Of a DNA stretch of 64,000 nt, positions 9,159 to 18,179 are shown piece after piece (positions within the stretch are counted from its first letter, which is position 1; each line of letters begins with the position of its first letter). The notes under the pieces were generated by a model that saw nothing but the letters and a program-made list of their open reading frames with translations, was not told where the DNA came from and did no database searches. This DNA is from Bifidobacterium sp. WK041_4_12. Its GTDB lineage: Bacteria > Actinomycetota > Actinomycetes > Actinomycetales > Bifidobacteriaceae. A program made the position numbers and the translations under genes. Location: positions 1,054,001-1,118,000 of the forward strand of contig NZ_CP129674.1 of the NCBI RefSeq assembly GCF_041080795.1. Direction: 5' to 3'.

Positions 9159-9560
9159 ATGAGTGCTTTCCAATCACAGGATGATGCCAAGATACGCGAT
9201 GATTCCCACGATGGATCTCGCAATGGATTTCGCGATGAATCTCAAGATGATTCTCATGGCAATCAACCGGTGTCGCTGCATGAGCACCCATTCGTTTCCG
9301 AAAGTCACGAAGGAAAGCCATTTTTTGAATGGATTGTGGCTGCAATCGTAGCGATGTGCATGATTGCAGCTGTTTTGCGATATCAAATGGCCGCAACGAT
9401 AATCATATCGGTTGCGGCCATCATGCTTGGGCTGATGAGAATCACGCTACGTCAGCGCAGCCCCTGGAAAGTGCGTTCAGTTGGATTTGACGCCTTTATC
9501 AGTATCTTCTGGGGAATCGGACTCCTCGTTACCTTCTTCAGCGTCTGGCTCATGCTCTGA
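9159..9560 (+). CDS. DUF3017-type small membrane protein
   Basis: A 133-residue protein with a polar N-terminus rich in Asp/Ser/Asn (imperfect repeats such as DDSHDGSRNGFRDESQDDSH) and three hydrophobic helices (WIVAAIVAMCMIAAVL, AATIIISVAAIMLGLMRI, FDAFISIFWGIGLLVTFF). The RxxLRQRSPWKVRSVGFD stretch between the last two fits the actinobacterial DUF3017 family, of unknown function. An in-frame ATG at 9141 is an equally plausible start. The last 84 bp overlap the 3' end of the convergent aquaporin gene. Confidence 0.65.
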   Translation: MSAFQSQDDAKIRDDSHDGSRNGFRDESQDDSHGNQPVSLHEHPFVSESHEGKPFFEWIVAAIVAMCMIAAVLRYQMAATIIISVAAIMLGLMRITLRQRSPWKVRSVGFDAFISIFWGIGLLVTFFSVWLML

Positions 9561-10595
9561 CTCCTGCGCTGTTTCCTCAGCCTCGGCAGACTCTGTCTCT
9601 GCACTGTTAGTGTTCTCCGAGACTGTGCTGTCTGAGACTGAGTCGTCTGAAACTGAGTCGTCTGAAACTGTGCTGTCTGAAACAGTATCTTCTGCAGGGG
9701 CTTCGTCTTCATCTGCATAGTCTTCCGCTGTTTCTGAGGCTGTATCATCATCGACCACGTCATCATCGGCAACGCCATCAGCAATCGACTCGCTGGTCTG
9801 AGCAGCATTCAACATGTTGAGCAAAATGATGACAAGGGATACGATGGCAGCCGCAAGCAGTGGGCATACCCAGAAAATCCAAAGCTGCTGCAATGGATAC
9901 TGTGTCAGACCCTTGTTCTGTGCAATCAGCGCAATGCCGGTTGAACGAGCAGGATTCATGCTTGCACCGGTTATGGGGAAGGTCACTGCAGCGCCAATGC
10001 CGTATGCGATGCCCATGACGAGTGAATGGTTGGCCTTTGGCTCGCCATCGGCATGAAGCGTTCGTATGGCAGCGGCAATGACGACAATGCTTGCGATCAG
10101 TTCAACGACGATTGCCATCGTGATGTTGAATGAGATTTCTGTCTGGGCAAGAATGCTGTTGGACGCTGAACCCTTGTCGAAGCCATTGACCACGTAAGTC
10201 AGCCATGTCTTGTCGGGAATCGACGACGATGATGGCAGAATGCTCACGACAGTTGCAGCTGCAGCGATTGCGCCAACAAGCTGTGCCACCACATAGAGCA
10301 GCGCATCAAGCCAGGTGATCTTCGCAGTGAACAGTGCCGCCACGGTGACTGCCGGGTTGAAGTGAGCGCCGGAAAGCTTGCCCAGAATCGCACTGACAAT
10401 GCCGTACGAAGCGGCTGTGGCAACGGCGATGAGTAGTGTGTTTGCGCCGTAGAGAACCTGACCGAGAGTGCCAACGATGAAAAGCATGGCGCATACGAAG
10501 TATGTGCCGACGAATTCAGCACCAGCGCGAACGGCTATATGGGTCTTGGGCGCAGGAGTGCTTGTGGAATAAACCTGATTGAGGTTTTCTGACAT
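9477..10595 (-). CDS. Aquaporin/glycerol facilitator family channel with acidic repetitive tail
   Basis: A MIP-family channel for water or small neutral solutes. Residues ~20-265 form the six-helix pore with both NPA boxes (GAHFNPAVTVA and GASMNPARSTG). The tail from residue ~270 to 372 is almost entirely Asp, Glu, Ser, Thr and Val, including a five-unit 15-bp DNA repeat that encodes SDSTVSDDSVSDD-like peptides (9616-9690). MIP proteins are usually 230-280 aa, so the tail is an addition. AAGGAAA precedes the ATG. The gene is convergent with, and overlaps, the DUF3017 gene by 84 bp. Confidence 0.88.
   Translation of the reverse strand: MSENLNQVYSTSTPAPKTHIAVRAGAEFVGTYFVCAMLFIVGTLGQVLYGANTLLIAVATAASYGIVSAILGKLSGAHFNPAVTVAALFTAKITWLDALLYVVAQLVGAIAAAATVVSILPSSSSIPDKTWLTYVVNGFDKGSASNSILAQTEISFNITMAIVVELIASIVVIAAAIRTLHADGEPKANHSLVMGIAYGIGAAVTFPITGASMNPARSTGIALIAQNKGLTQYPLQQLWIFWVCPLLAAAIVSLVIILLNMLNAAQTSESIADGVADDDVVDDDTASETAEDYADEDEAPAEDTVSDSTVSDDSVSDDSVSDSTVSENTNSAETESAEAEETAQESEHEPDAEEGNEESDSPEDTDKGVKSN
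9616..9690. repeat. 15-bp tandem repeat coding the aquaporin tail
   Basis: Five consecutive 15-bp units close to TCTGAAACTGAGTCG on the plus strand start at 9616, 9631, 9646, 9661 and 9676. Being a multiple of three, copy-number changes keep the reading frame and simply lengthen or shorten the acidic Ser/Asp/Val tail of the aquaporin. Confidence 0.75.
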
Positions 10596-10735
10596 TACAT
10601 TTCCTTAATGCTGTATAAATTCATAGAAAGGTACGCTTGTCATGATAGCAGTCTCAACTTGTACTGCTCTATCGGTATTGTTGACAAGTCAATGATGCTT
10701 GTCGAGCATCACCAAGTGGCCACGTTGGGAGAACG

Positions 10736-11509
10736 ATGCCTCACTCATATGAACATGCCTTCAAGGCAAACGATCAAAACGAAGACGGGATTCGTCTGCA
10801 AAAGGTTCTGGCGCAAGCCGGGTTCGGTTCGCGCAGGAAATGCGAACAGATCATCACCGAAGGTCGCGTGGAAGTCGATGGAGAACTCATAACCGAGCTC
10901 GGTTCTCGCGTTGATCCCAAGCACCAGCAGATTCGAGTCGATGGTTCAAGAATTCACTTGAATGACCGTCACATCACGCTCATTCTGAACAAGCCCAAAA
11001 AAGTACTGTCAACCATGGATGACCCCAAGGGACGCTTTACCTTGCGCGATATCATAGGCGACAAATACGAGCGCGTATTCCACATGGGCAGGCTGGACTA
11101 CGATTCCGAAGGTCTGATACTGATGACCGATGACGGGGAACTCGCACAGCATGTGATGCACCCGAAATATCAGGTCAAGAAAACTTATATTGCCACGATT
11201 GAGGGCAAAATCGGCGGCAATATCTGCCGTCGACTCGTCACTCAGGGCGTGCGGTTGAAAGATGGCGTGATTTCCTTCGACCACTGCGCGATTATCGATC
11301 AGAATCGCGAGCATACGATTATCAAGGTTATTCTGCATTCAGGGAAGAACCGCATCGTTCGCAGGGTGTTCGCCGCCATCGGTTTCCCAGTAAAGCGACT
11401 CGTGCGCGTGCAGATTGGACCCATCAAGTTGGGCGATGTCAAACCAGGATCCTTCAGAGTCATGTCACAGGTTGAGCTGAAGTCTTTGGAAAAGGCGGTT
11501 GAGTTATGA
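10736..11509 (+). CDS. rluB: Pseudouridine synthase, RsuA/RluB/E/F family
   Basis: Converts a specific uridine of ribosomal RNA to pseudouridine. An N-terminal S4 RNA-binding domain (IRLQKVLAQAGFGSRRKCEQ, then GRVEVDG) is followed by the synthase domain, with the catalytic aspartate in GRLDYDSEGLILMTDDG, KTYIATIEG and the C-terminal GKNRIVRRVFAAIGFPVKRLVR. At 257 aa it fits RluB-type enzymes acting on 23S rRNA; the precise target cannot be set from sequence alone. GGGAG precedes the ATG, and the stop overlaps the start of cmk-der (ATGA). Confidence 0.88.
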   Translation: MPHSYEHAFKANDQNEDGIRLQKVLAQAGFGSRRKCEQIITEGRVEVDGELITELGSRVDPKHQQIRVDGSRIHLNDRHITLILNKPKKVLSTMDDPKGRFTLRDIIGDKYERVFHMGRLDYDSEGLILMTDDGELAQHVMHPKYQVKKTYIATIEGKIGGNICRRLVTQGVRLKDGVISFDHCAIIDQNREHTIIKVILHSGKNRIVRRVFAAIGFPVKRLVRVQIGPIKLGDVKPGSFRVMSQVELKSLEKAVEL

Positions 11510-13632
11510 TTCGCGTAGCAATCGATGGCCCTGCAGGAGTCGGCAAGTCATCGACTTCCAAGGCGTTGGCGAAGCATTTTGGCTTTGCATACCTCGATAC
11601 CGGTGCCATGTATCGTGCAAGCGCCTGGTGGTGCATGGATCAAGGTCTTGATCTGGACAGCCCGGAACTCGATGAACAGCAGGTGACCGAGACCGTGGCT
11701 GCACTGTTCGCAGACAGCCATATCGACATCAGTCTCGACCCTGACAATCCCGGAATCCATTGCGATGGGCAGGATATTTCAGAGGCGATTCGCTCCTCGG
11801 AAGTGTCATCCCGTGTGTCCAAGGTGTCCGGCATCATACCAGTCCGACATGTGCTTATTGCAGCTCAGAAAGCATATATCGCGGGTGAAGCCGATGAGGA
11901 ATCCTTCTCTCATGGCGCGGGAATTGTGGCCGAAGGTCGTGACATCACCACCGTTGTTGCTCCACACGCCGAAGTGCGCGTTCTGCTCACCGCCCGTGAA
12001 GATGTTCGCGAAGCCCGTAGACTCGGACAGGCAGTTCAGGGCGTTGGCAATGATGACGTTCTAGCGCGCGACAAGGCGGATTCCAAGGTCACAAGCTTCC
12101 TGAAGGCTTCCGATGGCGTGACAACCGTCGATAATTCCGACATGGACTTCGAACAGACCTTGCAGGTGCTGATCAAGCTTGTCGAAGATGCCGAGGAAGC
12201 ACGCTCATATGAGGATTACGCGTCGAATCTTGAAGGCTACGACCTTGAAGATGCTGACCGTGATCTGATTGCATCCTCGGGGACTGGCGAAGCTCCTGCA
12301 AGCCAGACGCGTCAGCAGGTTGGGGTGCTTGCCATCGTCGGACGACCGAATGTCGGCAAGTCAACGCTGGTCAATCGAATACTCGGCCGTCGTGTCGCCG
12401 TGGTTGAAGATACGCCAGGCGTTACCCGTGACCGAGTCAGCTACGATGCAGAATGGGCGGGCACGAATTTCAAGATTGTCGACACCGGGGGATGGGAAAC
12501 CGGCGTTGAGGGCATTGACTCGGCTGTTGCCTCTCAGGCCGAGATAGCGGTTCACCTCGCAGATGCCGTCGTGCTTGTCGTGGATGGCCAGGTCGGTCTG
12601 ACTGCAAGCGATGAACGAATCGTCACGATGCTGCGGGCTTCAGGCAAGCCAATCGTGCTGGCAGTCAATAAGATCGACGGTGGCGATTCAGAATATCTTG
12701 CCGCTGAGTTCTGGAAACTTGGCATGGGGGAGCCGTACTCGATTTCAGCCATGCATGGGCGTGGCATCGGCGAACTGCTCGACGTTGCCATGGATACGCT
12801 GGCCAAGACCAAGCACACTTCGGGATTGCTCACTCCAACCCATCTGCGACGTGTGGCTCTTGTCGGTCGTCCCAACGTGGGGAAGTCATCGCTTCTGAAT
12901 CAGCTTGCCCAGGAAGAGCGGGCAGTTGTCAACGATTTGGCGGGGACGACGCGAGACCCCATCGATGAAGTCGTGAACATCGATGACGAGGATTGGCTCT
13001 TCATCGATACGGCTGGAATCAAGCGGCGCATGCATAAGGTTTCTGGTGCTGACTACTATTCAAGTCTGCGCACTCAGGCTGCTCTTGAACGAAGCGAACT
13101 TGCGCTTGTCCTCTTCGACGTCTCGCAGCCAATCTCCGATCAGGATCTGAAGATCATGAGTCAGGCAGTTGATGCCGGCAGAGCAATCGTACTCGTGTTC
13201 AATAAGTGGGACCTGCTAGATGAATTTGGCAGAAAACGACTGGAACGCTTGTGGGAGACTGAATTTGAGCGTGTTACCTGGGCTCAGCGTGTGAATCTTT
13301 CCGCCTTGACCGGATGGCATACGAATCGCCTGACCAATGCGATGAACACTGCTTTGGAATCGTGGGACAAGCGTATTCCAACCGGTAAGCTCAATGCATT
13401 TCTGGGTAAGATTCAGGCCGCGCACCCTCACCCGTTGCGAGGCGGAAAGCAGCCTAGGATTCTTTTTGCCACGCAGGCTTCGACCCGGCCTCCTCGTTTC
13501 GTTATTTTCGCAACAGGATTCCTCGAGCATGGATATCGCCGCTACATTGAGCGCTGCCTGCGTGAAGAATTTGGATTCGAAGGTTCGCCGATGCAAATTT
13601 CGGTCAATATTCGTGAAAAGCATCGAAAATGA
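11506..13632 (+). CDS. cmk-der: Cytidylate kinase-GTPase Der fusion
   Basis: Two enzymes in one 708-residue chain. Residues ~1-225 are cytidylate kinase (CMP/dCMP phosphorylation): P-loop DGPAGVGKSSTSKAL, YLDTGAMYRA, and EGRDITTVVAPHAEVRVLLTA. An acidic linker (~226-270) leads to Der/EngA, the 50S-assembly GTPase with two G domains: VGRPNVGKSTLVN with DTGGWE and NKID, then VGRPNVGKSSLLN with DTAGI and NKWD, and a C-terminal KH-like domain. No stop or frameshift separates the parts. The fusion is known in bifidobacteria; it starts inside the rluB stop. Confidence 0.95.
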   Translation: MIRVAIDGPAGVGKSSTSKALAKHFGFAYLDTGAMYRASAWWCMDQGLDLDSPELDEQQVTETVAALFADSHIDISLDPDNPGIHCDGQDISEAIRSSEVSSRVSKVSGIIPVRHVLIAAQKAYIAGEADEESFSHGAGIVAEGRDITTVVAPHAEVRVLLTAREDVREARRLGQAVQGVGNDDVLARDKADSKVTSFLKASDGVTTVDNSDMDFEQTLQVLIKLVEDAEEARSYEDYASNLEGYDLEDADRDLIASSGTGEAPASQTRQQVGVLAIVGRPNVGKSTLVNRILGRRVAVVEDTPGVTRDRVSYDAEWAGTNFKIVDTGGWETGVEGIDSAVASQAEIAVHLADAVVLVVDGQVGLTASDERIVTMLRASGKPIVLAVNKIDGGDSEYLAAEFWKLGMGEPYSISAMHGRGIGELLDVAMDTLAKTKHTSGLLTPTHLRRVALVGRPNVGKSSLLNQLAQEERAVVNDLAGTTRDPIDEVVNIDDEDWLFIDTAGIKRRMHKVSGADYYSSLRTQAALERSELALVLFDVSQPISDQDLKIMSQAVDAGRAIVLVFNKWDLLDEFGRKRLERLWETEFERVTWAQRVNLSALTGWHTNRLTNAMNTALESWDKRIPTGKLNAFLGKIQAAHPHPLRGGKQPRILFATQASTRPPRFVIFATGFLEHGYRRYIERCLREEFGFEGSPMQISVNIREKHRK

Positions 13633-13685
13633 TCTGATTCTTGCCATCTGACGAGGCAAAAGTCGGCAGTTTGGGATGAGGATTT

Positions 13686-13788
13686 GAGTTTTGTTGCCTT
13701 TTTGAAGTATGAGTGCCTGAATTCGGTTTATTCGCGTCAGCAGTAGGCGGTTTTTGCACTCTGATACTTGAAAAAGGCAACAAAACTC
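13686..13788. repeat. Hairpin element, copy A
   Basis: A 103-bp inverted repeat. The left arm 13686-13710 (beginning GAGTTTTGTTGCCTTTTT) and the right arm 13764-13788 (ending AAAAAGGCAACAAAACTC) are complementary at 24 of 25 positions. After a short bulge, GAGTGC pairs with GCACTC further in, so the transcript could fold almost end to end. Three more copies of the same ends occur in this window (24633, 32012, 51584). No target-site duplication is evident. Confidence 0.85.
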
Positions 13789-13922
13789 GATACCCAACGT
13801 CGCGTCGGGGCGTGTGTAGCTCCTTTGCGCATAGGTGAGTGCTTTTTTGCACGGCCACACCAGCAGCAGTCGTCTCAGCAAGCTGGTTCCGCAATTAATT
13901 TCAGTGATTTATGTCGGCAATC

Positions 13923-13984
13923 TACACCACCGATCTATCACAACGATTTGTCCCAACGGTCTGTCCCAGCGCCCTGTCACAACG
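13923..13984. repeat. 13-bp tandem repeat array
   Basis: Five imperfect units of the type TGTCCCAACG plus a 3-bp spacer start at 13923, 13936, 13949, 13962 and 13975, exactly 13 bp apart. The array is about 220 bp upstream of the alcohol dehydrogenase gene that opens the next operon. It could be a slippage-generated minisatellite or a repeated protein-binding site; the sequence does not decide. Confidence 0.7.
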
Positions 13985-14207
13985 ATGTGTGGGTCACTAT
14001 GTCTCACAAATATGTCCGAATAGTGAGATAATTTGCTGTTTCCGTATACGATTTCCCTCGAGTTCTGAGCCATCCTTCGGCTATGGAACTTGGCATGATA
14101 ACCCTCTATCGATTGTGAGTATAACGCTGAGCTTGTAGTGCAACTTACGCCCCGAATACACTCAGGCACCAATACAAAGCTTGTCGGTTTCAAGGGGGTT
14201 TCGTTCC

Positions 14208-15374
14208 ATGGCGTTCACATTCTCAAGCAAGGCAGAACTGGTGTTCGGAGTTGGTGCTGAGTCCAATCTGGAACGTTTGTTGAGAGCCAATCAGGCACAT
14301 TCGATTCTTTTTGTGTACAGCGGTGACTATGTGTTTGATCTGGGCATTCGCCAGCTCGTCGTCGAAGCAGCGTCTCGCATCGGTGCCGAGCTCATTGAAT
14401 CCGGCAGCGTCGTTCCGAATCCGCGCATAGAGCTGGTGCGTGAATTGATTCAGACTTCCCGCGAACACCATGTCGATTTCGTTCTTGCTGCAGGTGGGGC
14501 CAGTTCCTTCGATACGGCAAAGGCCGTTGGGGTCGGCGCTCTCTATGACCATGACGTTTGGGATTTCTTCGTTGGAAAAGCGCAGCCACACGACACCTTG
14601 CCCGTTGGAGTCATATCCACGATCCCAGGCAGCGGCTCCGAACTGTCCGACTGTGCCGTATTGCAACTGGGACATGATAAGCGTGCTCTCGAAACGAACG
14701 TGATAGTGCCAAAGTTCGCCATCGTCAACCCCGCATATTCCCGCAGCGCACCGTATCGCTCTCAGGCAGCAGCCGTCGCTGATCTTGCCGTGGGATTCCT
14801 CGAACCCTATTTCACCGACAAGGCGCATATAGAATCTGCTGACCGCCTGCTGGAAGGCGGATTCGTTGCAGCGCTCAATGCCGGCAGACGATTCGCAAGC
14901 AATCCGGAAGACCTGCAGACCAGAACCGAACTGCATTGGCTCTCTGCCGTCATGTACAACCATTGCTTCCTCGCCACGGGGTCTGAAAACGATTGGACCA
15001 CGCATCGCCTGGAACATGAGATCGGCGGTCAGTTCGACGTCATTCATGGAGAAGGCATCGCAGCCATTCTGCCCTCCATCATCCGATATGTCTCCAACCG
15101 AAAGCCGCAACGATACGCGCAACTCGCCGTTCGGGCACTGCATGCGGACCCTTACGATGCGAACGAGAAACAGCTGGCGGAACTTCTGGCAAACACCTTG
15201 GAAGAGTATTTCAGCTCACTCGGCCTCGCTACCAGACTTTCGCAACTCGGCATTGAACCGGACGACTTTGCAGGCATCGCAGAACATCTGACACATGGCA
15301 ATACCAAAACCGTCGGCAATTATTCGCCGCTCGACGGGGATGATGTGCTCAACGTTCTAGAACTTGCCCGCTGA
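14208..15374 (+). CDS. Iron-containing alcohol dehydrogenase
   Basis: A group III (Fe-ADH) enzyme, 388 aa, reducing an aldehyde or ketone with NAD(P)H. Visible family features are the dinucleotide-binding VLAAGGASSFDTAKAVGVGA, IPGSGSELSDCAVL, and the metal-binding region EHEIGGQFDVIHGEGIAAIL. The closest type by pattern is the butanol dehydrogenase/YqhD group. The start follows AAGGGGG by 9 bp and gives MAFTFSSKAELVFG. It opens a seven-gene operon; metN begins about 30 bp after its stop. Confidence 0.85.
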   Translation: MAFTFSSKAELVFGVGAESNLERLLRANQAHSILFVYSGDYVFDLGIRQLVVEAASRIGAELIESGSVVPNPRIELVRELIQTSREHHVDFVLAAGGASSFDTAKAVGVGALYDHDVWDFFVGKAQPHDTLPVGVISTIPGSGSELSDCAVLQLGHDKRALETNVIVPKFAIVNPAYSRSAPYRSQAAAVADLAVGFLEPYFTDKAHIESADRLLEGGFVAALNAGRRFASNPEDLQTRTELHWLSAVMYNHCFLATGSENDWTTHRLEHEIGGQFDVIHGEGIAAILPSIIRYVSNRKPQRYAQLAVRALHADPYDANEKQLAELLANTLEEYFSSLGLATRLSQLGIEPDDFAGIAEHLTHGNTKTVGNYSPLDGDDVLNVLELAR

Positions 15375-15406
15375 TTTCCGAGAGCACAATGAAGGAGGAT
15401 ATGGCA

Positions 15407-16456
15407 GTGCCACCAGCAATAGCCATCAGCAATCTCACCAAAACCTTTTCCAGTGAAGAAGGGGAGAAGACAGCGCTCCAATCAGTCAACCTCAGGGTTG
15501 AACAGGGCGACATCTATGGAATCATGGGGCTATCGGGCGCTGGCAAAAGCACCTTGGTCCGCTGCATCAACGGCCTTGAACACTATGACTCCGGCACGGT
15601 TACCGTGAATTCGCAAGAGGTCGGCAGCTTGAACCGCAGCGATCTACGTCTGCTCAGACGAGACATTGGCATGATCTTCCAATCATTCAATCTCATGCCG
15701 TCAAGAACCGTTGCAGGCAACGTCGAGCTTGCGTTTCGCGACCGCAAGGACAAGACCACGCGCGAGAGCCGAGTCGCTGAACTCCTTGATCTCGTCGGTC
15801 TGGCCGACAAAACACACAGCTACCCCAGCGAACTGTCAGGTGGGCAGAAGCAGCGAGTCGCCATAGCCCGCGCCTTGGTGAATAATCCCAGCATTCTGCT
15901 CAGCGATGAGGCAACAAGCGCACTCGATCCCAATACGACACAGTCGATACTCGATCTGCTGCGCAAGCTGCACGACAGTCTCGGACTCACGATTGTGGTC
16001 ATCACCCATCAGATGGCCGTGATCAAGCAGATCTGCAATAAAGTCGCCGTAATCGCCGACGGTTCCATCGTCGAAGAGGGCAAGGTATTTGACCTGTTCG
16101 TGAATCCACAGGCAAGCTTGACGAAATCCTTCATCGAAACGACATCGAATCTGGAGAAGATAAGCTCGCTTATCGAGCATGATTCCCCGCTGGTCGCCCT
16201 GCATCCCGGAGAGATGCTGCTGCGCATGCAATATGTTTCGAAACAGGTGTCCTTCGCGCTTATTTCAACCATTTCTCGCCAATTCAACATTGATGCGAAC
16301 ATCATTTTTGGAGATATCGACGTGGTTGACAATGCTCCCTTGGGAGGACTCGTCGTCATTCTCAAAGGCGAACAGGCTGACATACGCGAAGCCATCACAT
16401 TCTTGAAAAACCGCGATATAAGAATTGAGGTGCTGAAACATGCTGAGCTGGCTTGA
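15407..16456 (+). CDS. metN: Methionine-type ABC transporter ATPase MetN with NIL domain
   Basis: ATP-binding subunit of a MetNIQ-type amino acid importer. Walker A is GLSGAGKSTLVRC, the Q-loop is IFQSFNLMPS, the ABC signature LSGGQKQRVAIARAL, and Walker B ILLSDEATSALD. The C-terminal ~90 residues form a NIL domain, which in E. coli MetN binds methionine and shuts the transporter (transinhibition). AAGGAGG at 15392-15398 is best spaced for the GTG at 15407; ATGs at 15401 and 15389 are in frame but sit too near or before it. The 3' end overlaps metI by 17 bp. Confidence 0.88.
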   Translation: MPPAIAISNLTKTFSSEEGEKTALQSVNLRVEQGDIYGIMGLSGAGKSTLVRCINGLEHYDSGTVTVNSQEVGSLNRSDLRLLRRDIGMIFQSFNLMPSRTVAGNVELAFRDRKDKTTRESRVAELLDLVGLADKTHSYPSELSGGQKQRVAIARALVNNPSILLSDEATSALDPNTTQSILDLLRKLHDSLGLTIVVITHQMAVIKQICNKVAVIADGSIVEEGKVFDLFVNPQASLTKSFIETTSNLEKISSLIEHDSPLVALHPGEMLLRMQYVSKQVSFALISTISRQFNIDANIIFGDIDVVDNAPLGGLVVILKGEQADIREAITFLKNRDIRIEVLKHAELA

Positions 16457-17120
16457 TTACCTGTTTCCCAATGTCATGGCGCGATTGCCGGAATTCTTCG
16501 ACAGCTTCGTGCAGACACTCGTCATGGTTGGCGTGGCCGGGATCATCTCATTCGTTCTGGCCTGCGGGTTTGCCGTGATACTGATTCTTACGCAGCCACA
16601 TGGGCTTACGCCTCACGCCGTGGTGTTCAATGTTCTGGATAAGATCGTCAACACATTCCGCTCCATCCCGTTCATCATTCTGGCCGCAGCGCTCGTTCCA
16701 ATCACCAGAGCGATTGTGGGCACTGCAATCGGCACGCAGGGTGCCATATTTCCATTGGTCGTCGGCATCACGCCATTCTTCACCCGACAGATACAGTCGG
16801 CGCTCGCTGGCGTAGACGCAGGATTCATCGAAGCTGCAGAAGCCATGGGAATGGGAACGGGTGAGATCGTTTTCCGCATCTATTTGCGCGAAGCAATCCC
16901 TTCGATTATCCGAGTGAGCGTCATCACGCTGGTCAGTCTGATAGGTCTGACGGCAATAGTGGGCATCGTTGGCGGCGGCGGTCTCGGAGATTTCGCCATC
17001 CGATACGGGTATCAGCGATACATGTTGGATGCAACCTATGCCACCATCATCGTCCTTGTCCTGCTTATCGGACTTATCGAATGGGTTGGAAGGCTGCTGG
17101 TCGAAATTTCGCAGCACTAG
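16440..17120 (+). CDS. metI: Methionine-type ABC transporter permease MetI
   Basis: Permease subunit, 226 aa, with five hydrophobic helices and the EAA loop (EAAEAMGMGTGEIVFRIYLREAIPSII) that docks on the ATPase. Segments VNTFRSIPFIILAAALVP and VGGGGLGDFAIRYGYQRYM are characteristic of MetI. The ATG lies within the metN 3' end, so translation is probably coupled. The real substrate may be methionine or a related compound; the permease sequence alone does not say. Confidence 0.88.
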   Translation: MLSWLDYLFPNVMARLPEFFDSFVQTLVMVGVAGIISFVLACGFAVILILTQPHGLTPHAVVFNVLDKIVNTFRSIPFIILAAALVPITRAIVGTAIGTQGAIFPLVVGITPFFTRQIQSALAGVDAGFIEAAEAMGMGTGEIVFRIYLREAIPSIIRVSVITLVSLIGLTAIVGIVGGGGLGDFAIRYGYQRYMLDATYATIIVLVLLIGLIEWVGRLLVEISQH

Positions 17121-17249
17121 CAGCGAGCATGCAGACAGCCAGCAGCGCCATCTCATCATCAAGCAGCTATTCAGTACCGAGGCATTTTTTCATAATCTAA
17201 GTAACCATTCATAACCACAAGCAATACAGAAGAGAAGAAAGAGACAATC

Positions 17250-18119
17250 ATGGCAACAACAACGAAAGATCGCAGCAAAGTGCGTGCGAAACGAACCCTG
17301 TACGTGATTCTTGCGGCAGTAGTAGTGGTCATTGCAATAATCGGCAGTGCCTTTGCCTATCAGAATTCACAGGCGAGCGGAGAAACGGTCGTCAAGGTCG
17401 GACTGGTGGGCAATTCGGACGACAACGTCTGGAAGGCAGTGCAAGCGCAGCTCGACAAGGAGCATGCCAATATCAAGCTGGAATACAAGACCTTCCAGGA
17501 TGGCATCTACACCAATCAGGCATTGTCAAACAAAGAGCTCGATATCACGGCTTTCCAGCACTATGCCTTCCTGAATCAGGAGATCAAAGACAAGGGCTAT
17601 AAGTTCACGGTCATTGGCAACACCTACATTTCTCCCTTCAATCTCTATTCGGACAAATACTCAAGCCTGAAGGACTTCAAAGCAGGGGACAAGGTTGCCA
17701 TACCCAATAATGCAACGAACCTAGGGAGAGCGCTCAAAGTGCTTGACTCAGCAGGGCTCATCAAGCTACAAGACAGCTCAGCCGACAACCCAACCGTCGA
17801 TGACGTTGCAAGCAATCCCAGCGGCATCGTGATCGTGCCGAATGATCCGGCATCGATTCTGAACCTGCTCCCTGATTATGCAGCGGGCATCACCAACACC
17901 AACTTCGTGTTGGACGCAGGCAAAAAACCAAGCGACGCACTGTACGCACCGAAGATATCAGCCACTTCGAAAAGCTTCAAACCCTACGTGAATGTGATCG
18001 TTGCGAACACGGACCAGAAGAACAATGCAACATATAAGAAAATCGTGGATGCATACCACACTTCAGCGGTGGCTGAGCAAATCAAGAAGAACAGCAACAT
18101 TCCGTTCTTCAGCAAGTAG
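17250..18119 (+). CDS. metQ: MetQ/NlpA family substrate-binding protein, no lipobox
   Basis: The extracellular binding protein of the MetNI importer. After a basic N-terminus and one hydrophobic helix (residues ~15-37), the NLPA domain follows: VKVGLVGNSDDNVWKAVQ, YKTFQDGIYTNQALSNKELD, QHYAFLNQ, IPNNATNLGRALKVL. MetQ proteins are normally lipoproteins with a lipobox cysteine; here there is no cysteine in or after the signal region (FAYQNSQASGETV), so it is either anchored by the helix or released. It lies 129 bp downstream of metI with AGAAGAAAGAGA before the ATG. Confidence 0.87.
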   Translation: MATTTKDRSKVRAKRTLYVILAAVVVVIAIIGSAFAYQNSQASGETVVKVGLVGNSDDNVWKAVQAQLDKEHANIKLEYKTFQDGIYTNQALSNKELDITAFQHYAFLNQEIKDKGYKFTVIGNTYISPFNLYSDKYSSLKDFKAGDKVAIPNNATNLGRALKVLDSAGLIKLQDSSADNPTVDDVASNPSGIVIVPNDPASILNLLPDYAAGITNTNFVLDAGKKPSDALYAPKISATSKSFKPYVNVIVANTDQKNNATYKKIVDAYHTSAVAEQIKKNSNIPFFSK

Positions 18120-18179
18120 CGTCTTCGTGAAAAAGCGTCCAGTCAAGCAATCGTAAATCAACAAGAGGAGCAGATCATC

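Larger units (their letters stand above)
13633..14207. other. 575-bp intergenic region with hairpin element and 13-bp array
   Basis: No convincing gene is present; the short ORFs have no recognisable content. It holds hairpin element A (13686-13788), immediately after cmk-der, and a 13-bp tandem array (13923-13984). The promoter of the downstream seven-gene operon must lie in the distal part, because the next ATG at 14208 has its own ribosome site AAGGGGG at 14192-14198. Confidence 0.6.
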
